The notes under the pieces: model-generated
The model's database searches: none
What the model was told of the DNA's origin: nothing
Seen by the model: the letters and a program-made list of their open reading frames with translations, nothing else
Program-made: the position numbers and the translations under genes
DNA from: Pirellulaceae bacterium
GTDB lineage: Bacteria > Planctomycetota > Planctomycetia > Pirellulales > Pirellulaceae
Assembly (NCBI GenBank): GCA_023382975.1
Contig: JAHDXO010000084.1
Span: 1 to 38,217, forward strand
DNA length: 38,217 nt
Direction of reading: 5' to 3'
In this document: positions 8,184-15,631 of the stretch, piece by piece
Position numbering within the stretch: position 1 is the stretch's first letter
Layout: each line of letters opens with the position of its first letter

Positions 8184-8247
8184 GAATAACTCCCCAGGAA
8201 CTCTCCGGACACACCGCGATAGTGGAGAGTTGCCATCGTCGTTGGAA
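8184..8247 (+). repeat. attC7, ends cassette 7
   Basis: R'' GAATAAC is at 8184-8190 and R' GTTGGAA at 8241-8247. Short arms AACTCTCC (8199-8206) and GGAGAGTT (8224-8231) pair around a short centre. At 64 bp it is shorter than the other sites (90-100 bp). It is confirmed by CCGAATAAC matching GTTATTCGG at the start of cassette 7, 3.7 kb upstream across the IS21 insertion. Confidence 0.85.
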
Positions 8248-8407
8248 GAGGGGAACATCGCGAGGCGTGACTGGTTTCGGGCGCTGAGGGATGTGCGGTG
8301 AGCTTGGATCGTGCGCGACTTGCCTGGACCGCGCGCACCTCGAACCGGCCGGTTGTTGATGCCGGTGCATGGCGGATTGGCCGTCCGTCGCGGGAAGCTG
8401 CGACTCC

Positions 8408-9811
8408 TTAGGCCTCCGAGACCCGCAGGCCCAGATGCTCGGCCCGACGTTGGATTTGCTGGACGACCCTTTCTCGGTACTGCTCGTCGTAGTACTCTGC
8501 GCCACGGTCCACGTACGCCTTGCCATACTTGAGCATTCCGTAGATGATCTTCGCGAGTTTGTGGGCAACGGCGGTGATCGCCTGGGGGGCGCCCAGTCTG
8601 ACCCGCATCCGTCGGGCAAATGCGCCCAGGGCACAGTCTGCCCGCAGCAACGATTGTCCACACAATCGCAGCACGCGGGCCACGCGATTGGCGCTGGGAC
8701 GCGTTTTCCCGCTCTTGCTCTTGGCTCGCTCACCGGTCTTGTTGACGCCGGGGCAGAGGGCCAGCCAACTGCAGAAGTGCTTGTCCGTCTCCCATCGGCT
8801 CATGTCCGTGCCGATCTCCGAGACGATTTGCAGCGCCGCGTACGGTCCGATTCCATGGATCGTCGTGAGGTCGACACCCAGGAGCCGATACAACGAGGCA
8901 CGCACGTCGAAAGCCGGCTCTTGACGGCCTTTCTGCCGCTTGTTTCCGCTCAGGGGCGGCAGGTCGTCGCCGGCGGCAGGCGGTGTCAGGCTGGCGAGAT
9001 ACGCCTCGATCTGCTGATCGACCTCGCCGATCTTCTGTTGGTACACGCGATACAGGTCGACCGCCTGCCGCAGGGAGAACAGGTGCTCCTCCCGCCAGTT
9101 CCCTTGCAAGGCCAAGGCGATCGTCGCCGCGTCCCGCTTGCACTTGGCGTCCCGCAACCGGGCCAACACGGCAGGGTCTCGTTCGCCGGCCAGAATGGCA
9201 TCCAGGATGCGCTGCCCCGTCTGCCCGGTGACGTCCGAAAGCACCTCGGTCAGCTTGACGTTCATCTGCTCCAGCGCCTTCTGCATGTGCTGCACCTGCT
9301 GAGCCGTGCCCTGGGTGAGCGTCTCGCGCTGGCGCAGATACGCCCGCAATACGACCACGGCATCGGCCGGACGAAAGGAGGCACGCAGGAGGCCGAAACT
9401 GTGCAGCCGCTGAATCCACTGGCAATCCAACACGTCGCTCTTGCGGCCGGGCACCTTCTTGATCTGACTGGGCTCCGCCAAAAGCACTTCGAACCCCCGA
9501 CGCTCCAGGATCTCGTACAAGGCAATCCAGTACACGCCCGTCGACTCCATCGCGACGGTCGTCACACCACACTGCGCCAACCAGTCGGCCAAGCCTTCCA
9601 GATCGGCGGTAAAACTCCCGAAACTGCGCACGCAGACCTCGTCCGCCCCTTCCGGCACGGCCACGAAATGCATCGTGGCCCCCACGTCAATCCCCGCGGC
9701 GTGCGCATTGAGTTCGTCCAGTGCCGGAGCCCTTGCCGCAGCGGCGACTGGCAACCCGCCACGATGAACAGGCTCGCAGGAGGACGAGCGTTTGGAATGT
9801 TTGCGACTCAT
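8408..9811 (-). CDS. IS110-family transposase (DEDD recombinase)
   Basis: A 467-residue transposase. The N-terminal RuvC-like DEDD domain has GIDVGA, then MESTGVYW, then RKSDVLDCQW, which supply the acidic residues. A coiled linker follows (about residues 150-300). The C-terminal Tnp_IS116/IS110/IS902 domain contains IHGIGPYAA and CPGVNKTGERAKSGK-like segments with the family's conserved serine region. IS110 enzymes make no inverted repeats or target duplications and use a bridge RNA to select DNA. ATG 9811 is chosen for AGGGAGA just upstream; the frame stays open further 5' to 9952 but that part has no homology I recognise. The element sits 160 bp after attC7. Its exact ends were not found. 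Confidence 0.93.
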   Translation of the reverse strand: MSRKHSKRSSSCEPVHRGGLPVAAAARAPALDELNAHAAGIDVGATMHFVAVPEGADEVCVRSFGSFTADLEGLADWLAQCGVTTVAMESTGVYWIALYEILERRGFEVLLAEPSQIKKVPGRKSDVLDCQWIQRLHSFGLLRASFRPADAVVVLRAYLRQRETLTQGTAQQVQHMQKALEQMNVKLTEVLSDVTGQTGQRILDAILAGERDPAVLARLRDAKCKRDAATIALALQGNWREEHLFSLRQAVDLYRVYQQKIGEVDQQIEAYLASLTPPAAGDDLPPLSGNKRQKGRQEPAFDVRASLYRLLGVDLTTIHGIGPYAALQIVSEIGTDMSRWETDKHFCSWLALCPGVNKTGERAKSKSGKTRPSANRVARVLRLCGQSLLRADCALGAFARRMRVRLGAPQAITAVAHKLAKIIYGMLKYGKAYVDRGAEYYDEQYRERVVQQIQRRAEHLGLRVSEA

Positions 9812-10060
9812 GGCCAAGTCTCCCTGAATGGTGAACACGGAAGAAAACCGGCGGGCGACCGGCGGGCGCCACAACAAGACATTAACCTCCCCAACGGGGT
9901 CAGCAGCCGGCCCTCGGACAAAGACCAGCCGAGCCACCAATGACAACACCAAGAGCGACGCCAGACCAAGTTATAAACCGGGCACGAAGCACCAATGTTA
10001 CGCCGGCCTTCGCGACCAGTCGCCCCCAGCCATTCAGTATATCCGAGCAACCCCCCGCAC
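9812..10060 (-). ncRNA. candidate IS110 bridge-RNA leader region
   Basis: A non-coding leader of about 250 bases upstream of the transposase. On the - strand it has a TATACT box (complement of about 10037-10042), then a perfect hairpin GCGAC-TG-GTCGC, then GC-rich inverted segments, then CCCC-GTT-GGGG close to the gene. In IS110-type elements the non-coding end upstream of the recombinase encodes the bridge RNA, so this position is right. Identity with a known bridge-RNA fold has not been shown; target and donor loops were not assigned. Confidence 0.35.
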
Positions 10061-10805
10061 CCGCCGCAGGCGCGCCCACTGCACTCCAGTTCCTGGCAGT
10101 CACCCGGTCGCCGTCCGACCTAAGCCAGTTATGAAGGATTAGATCGTGCGGTGATCAGGGAGGGGAGGTTTCGGGGGAGAGAGACGTTGTCTCGGGAAAG
10201 AGGTTGCGGGGCGGTAGACTCCGCCACGATCTAGTCCTCGTTCAAGTAGCCCGGCGCGCTCGGCGGAAGAGAACGGCAGCGCGGGAGAAGGGGCTCGCTG
10301 TAGGGTTTTGCATTTCTACTGGCCGGTTCCGGCCAGCGTTCTCGAGCCTCGAAGGGGCGGCGATCCGCGTGGCCACGAGTTCGAAACGCATTGGGGGCGC
10401 GTATCGGGACGGCAGTTCCATGTTTCGCTGAAGTCTTGCAGTGATCGCATTCTCGAAGACAGGAATCGCACGGATGGCAAGGCCGGATCGCTGATGATCA
10501 GCAGCCCGTCTCGTGTCGGGAGCGATCCTGGGGCTGGTCCGCTGCGGAATGCGGCGATGGCGATTCGCAGTTCCAACCGTGCCCCGGCCCGGCTCTGCCG
10601 CGCCAGCGGCGATCAAGCTCGCACAACGAGATCCGGAATTCGTTGATTGCGCGGCGGATCGTAGACAACACCGTTTCGTCATTGCGAGTACGCTACCGGA
10701 AGCGGGCTGTCGGAGAACCAAATACACGGATCTCTGAAAACGAAACGTGTTCGCCATTCGTCTCATAAGTGTGATGCACGACGAAACCGACGAAAGGAGC
10801 ATTTC
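10061..10805. other. gene-poor spacer, 745 bp
   Basis: No convincing gene is visible on either strand. The - strand frame at 10242-10937 is open but has no start signal, domain or recognisable protein composition, and it overlaps the start of the next real gene. The stretch probably contains the unknown outer end of the IS110 element and remains of the cassette that began at 8242. An inverted pair AACACCGTTTCGT (10667-10679) and ACGAAACGTGTT (10740-10751) has one unpaired base, but it lacks the spacer and core bases seen in the seven true attC sites. Confidence 0.5.
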
Positions 10806-11513
10806 ATGACACAAGTTGTTCGAGGAATCGTGGCGATTGGCATTCTGGCTGCCAACGTGGCCGGATACGCCCACGACAACCCGAATCGAGCGGATGCCGA
10901 CCACATAGCCTGGGGCAAGGTCGTCAACGGTCTGCAACTCGGGATCGCGCCGCCTGTCGAGAACAACGGAGAGGCGGTATTTGATGGTAGCACTTTGCAG
11001 GCACGTGTACTCTGTCGGAACGTGGGTAGTTCGCCGGTGCGATTGCTTGCTTCAGTGCATACATGCCTTCTCGGGAAGGGCGGAGACAATGCCCTGCTTG
11101 TCTCGGAACTTGTCCTCACGCCGAAGAACGGGCGTGAGTCTCTTTCCCTGACGTATCACGGATGGAACCATCTGAGCCTGCTGGACGAACATCGCCCAAT
11201 TGGGGAGCAACCACAGGAGACGCTGAATAGGAGCTGCGGTGGAAAGACAGACGTCAAGTTGTCCGTTGAGAATGCTCAGCGGATGGCGACCGTTCTTTCA
11301 CCCGGCGATACCGGGCGAGTGGCCCACATTCATTTCACTCCGGGCAACAAGCCTCGATCCTCGTGGCGGTTGAAAGGAGGCTCAGACACGGTGGCGCCAG
11401 GCACCTATCGGCTGACGGCTGTCCTGCACATCGACCATGGGCTTTCCGAGTGGAGGGGCATGGTCAGGTCCGGTTGCCTTGAGGTTGAGATTTCTCCCCA
11501 AGATAAGCAATAG
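10806..11513 (+). CDS. exported hypothetical protein, 235 aa
   Basis: A 235-residue protein with a signal peptide (residues 1 to about 22, ending near GYA-HD). ATG 10806 has a good Shine-Dalgarno, AAAGGAG at 10793-10799. The mature part looks like an all-beta domain (STLQARVLCRNVGSSPVRLLAS, then WRLKGG and GTYRLTAVLHID), like planctomycete proteins that hold an Ig-like or interspersed beta region. No catalytic motif is seen and the function is unknown. It stands alone on the + strand between the spacer and a convergent gene. It may mark the return to core chromosome, but I could not decide whether it is itself in a cassette. Confidence 0.78.
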   Translation: MTQVVRGIVAIGILAANVAGYAHDNPNRADADHIAWGKVVNGLQLGIAPPVENNGEAVFDGSTLQARVLCRNVGSSPVRLLASVHTCLLGKGGDNALLVSELVLTPKNGRESLSLTYHGWNHLSLLDEHRPIGEQPQETLNRSCGGKTDVKLSVENAQRMATVLSPGDTGRVAHIHFTPGNKPRSSWRLKGGSDTVAPGTYRLTAVLHIDHGLSEWRGMVRSGCLEVEISPQDKQ

Positions 11514-11598
11514 GTGCGAAAACAGAATCGGGAATGCTGTACTATTCGCCGCGGCTCTGGAGATCCGGCTCCGCCAATCGCCGATCCCAACTGATCAG

Positions 11599-11618
11599 GC
11601 CGCGTCAACCGACGCGGC
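11599..11618. terminator. perfect hairpin between convergent genes
   Basis: GCCGCGTC-AACC-GACGCGGC forms an 8-bp stem with a 4-base loop. It lies between the ends of the convergent genes at 11513 and 11760, a fitting place for a bidirectional terminator. No T-run follows, so intrinsic termination is uncertain. Confidence 0.45.
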
Positions 11619-11759
11619 TCAACACGACACTCCTGATGGCTGTCGAGATGCCCCAATAGGAACGCGAATCTGCCGTTCCGACGAACGTTAGAGGTGACCC
11701 TGCTGCGGCTGAGAAACGTCGATTTCCGATTCCGCCCGATTCGCCTCCGCTGAGGAAGT

Positions 11760-12236
11760 TCAGCGGCGCTCGGTCGGATCGCGGTGCAGGATCAGGAGGA
11801 ATTGGCCCTTTTGGGTTTCGAAGGTTTTCGGTCGCTGCTTCTGGGGACTGACGCACCAATAGAGCGTGTCTCCTTCCAGGCGGTAGATGCCGACGTAGGC
11901 TTGGCTACGGCCTCGCTCAGCAGTCTTGGCGGCGTCCAAGTGCTTGGGGTTGGCCCCCATGCGCAGGACGTATTCGCCTTGGCCGTGGTCCATCCGGTCG
12001 CTGCCGCGAACCTGGATGCCGCGGATCGTCCGCTCGGTGATCGTCAGCTCCAACTGGACCGGTCCTTCGTTGGGCCGCTCGCCGCGGCCGTGGACCGCAA
12101 ACCCCTTCCAGACGCCGACGAATCTCGCTCGCTCGGCGGCCTCGTCCGGCGGTTGTGCCACGGCCATCGCCGAGCAGAGCGTGAGCAATGCGACGACCAG
12201 AACGCCGATACTGCGGTGGAATGGATTCACGGACAT
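11760..12236 (-). CDS. exported TIGR03067-like protein
   Basis: A 158-residue protein with a signal peptide (MSVNPFHRSIGVLVVALLTL..., cleavage near AVA-QP). The rest fits the small planctomycete TIGR03067-type domain: FVGVWKGFAVHG near the start of the mature part, and IYRLEGDTLYWCVSP...RPKTFETQKGQFLLILHR at the end, which matches the usual 'Y.l.gDtL.lC....RP..F' block. The function of this family is unknown. ATG 12236 is 25 bases after the stop of the upstream HzsA-like gene on the same strand, so the two are probably co-transcribed. Confidence 0.85.
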   Translation of the reverse strand: MSVNPFHRSIGVLVVALLTLCSAMAVAQPPDEAAERARFVGVWKGFAVHGRGERPNEGPVQLELTITERTIRGIQVRGSDRMDHGQGEYVLRMGANPKHLDAAKTAERGRSQAYVGIYRLEGDTLYWCVSPQKQRPKTFETQKGQFLLILHRDPTERR

Positions 12237-12261
12237 GCGAGCACTCCAGGGGATTCGCGGG

Positions 12262-15255
12262 TCATTGCAGCGTGGGTCGAACGACTTCGCCTCGGGATTG
12301 CGCTGCGGTGTTTTCATAGGATCCAAAGAATTCGCTATTGGCGTCGAGCCAGAGGTTGATGCGGTGCCGGTCCTCGGCGGGCAGTTCGACGCCGTAATGG
12401 TCGGGTCCGAGATATTTCTGTAGCGGTGCGACCCGAGCGCCGAATTGGCCGGGGATCGTGCGGCTGCCGCCGTGGATGCCTTGATGGATCGAGCCGTTGC
12501 CGACATGGAAGTAGAATCCGTACTTCTCGGCCAGATTGGCGTACGACCGCGTCCAGCCGTTGGCGGCACCCGACAGACCGGTCAAATCCAGCGCCTTCTT
12601 CTCCTGGTGGCAGGAAACACAGTGGCGGTCCAGAACCGGCTGAACCAGCCGGACATAGCTGAACGGATTGCTGCCGTCGACATCGGGTTGGATCGGCGAT
12701 GGGGCGCGCTGCATGGCCAGCGGCAATCGCGCCGGCATTTTGGGCGGATCGTGTTTGCGTTCGTGGCAGCCCAGGCAGACCATCTGTTCGCCTGGGTGGA
12801 CGTAGGTGGCCGACCGCATCGACTGGACGGCCGTGCCGTGCTGGTCGATGGCCTGGAAGTAGATGGGCATGCCGACCGGCGCCTCGAAGTACGCGCTGCC
12901 GTCCGACTCGACCGGCACGGTGCCCAACACAGCGCGGGCGTTGGTCTGGTTGGCGATGCCGATCCGCGGTTGGTTCGGCGGCGCGGTGCTCTTGGGCAGC
13001 AACTGGAACACTCGCAACGCCTGGATTTGCGTCTCAGGCGGCCAGGAGAAGTCGGCGTCGTAGACGTTCATCACGGCGATCGTGGGCGGCCGGTCCTTCG
13101 CGGCGTCCTCGGCGGCTTGGCTGGTCCGCGAAGGGATGACCGGCGGCACGGGACGAGCTTGCAGCGGGATGGGACTGAGGCAGGAGATCTGCGGATCGCG
13201 GTAGACCAGTTCGCGGTTGCCGGACCGGTCGAGCCAGTAGATGCCGCGGTTCTTGGCGTCTCCGTCGTAGACGCACAGGTAATCGTCTTCGCTCAACGGC
13301 CACGGCGTGCCATAGCACATGTAGTTGGCGATTGGCCGGCCCTCGGCTTCGGGGAACGGAACGTCGGGCGTCAGGCGTTCCAATTGGGACATCGCGCGGT
13401 CGTCCTCGACGCGCGGATCGATCAGCACCAACGACCCGAAGGCGTGACCGTGATGCGCGCCCGTAACGGCGACGAACTTGTTGGAATCGGGGACTGCGCG
13501 GATGTCCATCTCCATCCACGGCCGGCTCTCGCGACGCTCGGGATAATTGCCGTGCAGGGCTCGCGGGTCGCGGCCGTCGGGAAAGCAGATCCACTTGTGG
13601 TGGGCGATGTTGGTGTCGCGGTCGACGTAGTCCCAGCGGCTGTAAACGAGCATGCCGTCGTTGGTCACGCTGGGTTGCCATTCGTGCGTTTCGTGGTAGC
13701 TCAGGCAGATGATGTCGCTGCCGTCGGGACGCATCGAGAACATGGTGTACACCGGGCAGTGGCGGCCGCAGCGCAAATACCCGCCGCGCCGCTCGGAGAC
13801 GAACGCGATCCGCCCGTTGGGCAGGAAGCAGGGATCGAAGTCGTTGTGCGGCCCGTCGGTCAATTGGACCAATCCGCTGCCGTCGGCGTTGACGCGGAAG
13901 ATGTGGTAGCTGCACTCGGGCGTCCACTCGTACGCCTCGCGGCCTTGATACTTCTCCCAGACGCCGGCTTCGCTGTAGGCGAACAGCACCGTGCGACCGT
14001 CCCACGACACCTCGGGCGATAGGAACGTTCCGCCCTCGAGTTTGCGACCCGCCAAGCGGCCGTTCTCGACGACCGAGTCCTCCAGCAGATTCGTCAAACG
14101 CGGTTCCGCCCCGAACGGGTCTTCCAGAACGTACAGCCCGCCGCCCGGCTTCGCGTTGCAACCGTAGAACTGGTCGCACATGTGGAACACGCCCACGGAG
14201 TCATGGCGTTTGAGGAACAGCAGTCGGTCGATGTTCAGTCGCGGGTTGCTGAAGGTGATCCGGCGTTTTACTTCGCGAGCCGCCAGATACAACCTCCGGC
14301 GATCCTCGGCAGACGCTTCGTCGCTGGATTCCAGGCCGGCCAGACGCGCCTGCAGGGCGGCCAATTGATCGAGGGCCGGCTGCAGCGCCGTCGGAGCAAC
14401 GTCGGTCAGACGGGCTGCCAACAGTTCGGCTTGTTGCAAAACTTGGCGGCTGAGCGTCAACGGATGGTCTCGGCCCGGATCGCTTTCGGCGGTCGACGCC
14501 GAAGGCTTTTCCTGGTCCACCGAAGCGTCTGCCGGCCGCGCGACCAGCGGCTCAAAGCCAATTTCCCGGTACTGCGCGTCGCTCATCGTGCCGCGGCGCG
14601 AATACTGGCTGACACTGATCTGGTCGGCGGGTTGGTTCAGCGCGATGTTCTTGGCGGGATCGTCGGTCGCGTAGACCTCCACTTCGTCCAGTGCCAACGA
14701 GCAGCGGCCGGGAACTTGAAGCCGCACGATGCGGGCCGTGACGGCCTGCTCGGCGAAGCGGACGGTCAGTGGTTGGTTTTCGACGCCATGAAACGGCGTA
14801 CCGTTGTGCTGGTAGACGCGGCGGAACGTCTTGCAGGCCTCGTCGCCATCGCCGCCGGCCACCAGAATCTGCAGATGGCTGGTCCGTGCGGCGCTGTTGC
14901 CGCACCGGTTGTACACGACGACGCGGTCCAGGCGGCACTCGCGGCCCAGGTCCACCTGCCACCACGGATCCTGTTCGCCGCTGGCCACATGGAAGCCCCA
15001 CAAGCCGTTCCTGATTCCGTCGCAGCCACCGGCAGCATCTTCCGCGGTCGTGACGGACGACGAGGCCGGGCCGGCCGTCGAGCGACCGCTGGACCGTGCG
15101 TCGGCAGCCAGCGAGGAATCCTGTCGCTGCCAATCGGCTTCGATCAACGGCCGCAGCGAACCGGCCAGATCGAGCGGATCAGCCGCGGCGACGCTGACAC
15201 AAAAGAGAACGACGGCTGCGGCGCACCAGCCAACCGGAATGCGGCTTGATTTCAT
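12262..15255 (-). CDS. HzsA-like multidomain di-heme protein
   Basis: A 997-residue exported protein. In order it has a signal peptide (1-26), an F5/8 type C/discoidin-like domain (about 75-190, with WWQVDLG and LDRVVVYNR), and a helical linker (about 250-325). A PD40/TolB-like propeller follows (FHMCDQFYGCN, then HIFRVNADGSG, DFDPCFLPNGRIAF and YTMFSMRPDGSD). The C-terminal region has two c-type heme motifs, C827LGC830H and C879VSC882H. The C-terminus (NGSIHQGIHGG...HYGVELPAEDRHRINLWLD) is like that of planctomycete HzsA-related proteins. HzsA is the hydrazine synthase alpha subunit, but such relatives are widespread in planctomycetes that do not do anammox. A role as a periplasmic carbohydrate-binding redox protein is an inference. 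It is divergent from the PVC-heme gene across a 376-bp gap. Confidence 0.88.
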   Translation of the reverse strand: MKSSRIPVGWCAAAVVLFCVSVAAADPLDLAGSLRPLIEADWQRQDSSLAADARSSGRSTAGPASSSVTTAEDAAGGCDGIRNGLWGFHVASGEQDPWWQVDLGRECRLDRVVVYNRCGNSAARTSHLQILVAGGDGDEACKTFRRVYQHNGTPFHGVENQPLTVRFAEQAVTARIVRLQVPGRCSLALDEVEVYATDDPAKNIALNQPADQISVSQYSRRGTMSDAQYREIGFEPLVARPADASVDQEKPSASTAESDPGRDHPLTLSRQVLQQAELLAARLTDVAPTALQPALDQLAALQARLAGLESSDEASAEDRRRLYLAAREVKRRITFSNPRLNIDRLLFLKRHDSVGVFHMCDQFYGCNAKPGGGLYVLEDPFGAEPRLTNLLEDSVVENGRLAGRKLEGGTFLSPEVSWDGRTVLFAYSEAGVWEKYQGREAYEWTPECSYHIFRVNADGSGLVQLTDGPHNDFDPCFLPNGRIAFVSERRGGYLRCGRHCPVYTMFSMRPDGSDIICLSYHETHEWQPSVTNDGMLVYSRWDYVDRDTNIAHHKWICFPDGRDPRALHGNYPERRESRPWMEMDIRAVPDSNKFVAVTGAHHGHAFGSLVLIDPRVEDDRAMSQLERLTPDVPFPEAEGRPIANYMCYGTPWPLSEDDYLCVYDGDAKNRGIYWLDRSGNRELVYRDPQISCLSPIPLQARPVPPVIPSRTSQAAEDAAKDRPPTIAVMNVYDADFSWPPETQIQALRVFQLLPKSTAPPNQPRIGIANQTNARAVLGTVPVESDGSAYFEAPVGMPIYFQAIDQHGTAVQSMRSATYVHPGEQMVCLGCHERKHDPPKMPARLPLAMQRAPSPIQPDVDGSNPFSYVRLVQPVLDRHCVSCHQEKKALDLTGLSGAANGWTRSYANLAEKYGFYFHVGNGSIHQGIHGGSRTIPGQFGARVAPLQKYLGPDHYGVELPAEDRHRINLWLDANSEFFGSYENTAAQSRGEVVRPTLQ

Positions 15256-15631
15256 GGGATCGGACCTCGGCAAGAGCGAAGGGGGAGGTTGGGCACGTCG
15301 GACTTCGAACCGCTTTCAGGGAACTATCCCATTATGTCCTGTTGCCAGGAGGCGTGCTAGTGCGGCTTCCTGAAGCATGGAACGCGGGAGGCAAGTCACG
15401 GTGCTAGCACACCCGCTAAACGTCTGAAAATGGCGGGAATTCGTGTTGATTCGAATTGGCCCTTCTTGTTACCCTCCGCCCCGTGCGCGGCGGTAACTCG
15501 ATCGCGATGCGCGGCTGATCGAGCCAAGTGGTCAACTCGGGTTATCCGTTTGACGCTCGTCAATCGGGTTTTGGGCGGCGGGTCCGGTGGGCCGGCTGCC
15601 GCCTCGTCTCTCCTCGACAGAAGGTGCGACC
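15256..15631. promoter_or_regulatory. divergent promoter region
   Basis: A 376-bp gap between two divergent heme-protein genes, so it should hold promoters for both. Two related palindromic sequences, GTGCTAGTGC (15354-15363) and GTGCTAGCAC (15401-15410), lie 47 bases apart and could be a regulator site. Facing the - strand gene, a CATAAT box is present (complement of about 15331-15336). No clear -35/-10 pair was found for the + strand gene; its ATG at 15632 has AAGGTG upstream. Confidence 0.4.

Larger units (their letters stand above)
4496..8189 (+). pseudogene. cassette 7: zinc-ribbon membrane protein gene, split by IS21
   Basis: The 5' part (4496-5023) encodes an N-terminal zinc ribbon with CSNCDES and CWNCG (residues 4-20), an acidic linker, and hydrophobic helices at about residues 80-105 and 117-135. 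The frame is entered by the IS21 element at codon 177. The 3' part (7944-8189) continues the same frame, with two more membrane segments. Joining AGC ACC (5018-5023) directly to GCA GGC (7944 onward) gives an uninterrupted 257-residue protein with four membrane helices. Its TAA is part of R'' of attC7. A read-through product of the 5' part would end at 5081-5083 with a tail encoded by the IS. The intact protein was probably a small planctomycete membrane protein; its function is unknown. Confidence 0.88.

Noticed and set aside
10569..10650. TTCCAAC as the missing R'' of the cassette starting at 8242
   Set aside because: Only 7 bases match and no complementary arms or R' follow.
10667..10755. 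Inverted pair AACACCGTTTCGT / ACGAAACGTGTT followed by GTTCGCC, like an attC
   Set aside because: No spacer between R and L parts as in the seven true sites, and no matching cassette-end partner was found.
10242..10937. Long open frame on the - strand before the 235-aa gene
   Set aside because: No start signal, no domain, protein composition unlike a real gene, and it overlaps the clear start of the + strand gene at 10806.
12445..14022. 525-residue + strand frame opposite the HzsA-like gene
   Set aside because: Shadow of a GC-rich real gene; no recognisable domains, while the - strand has two CxxCH motifs and propeller repeats.
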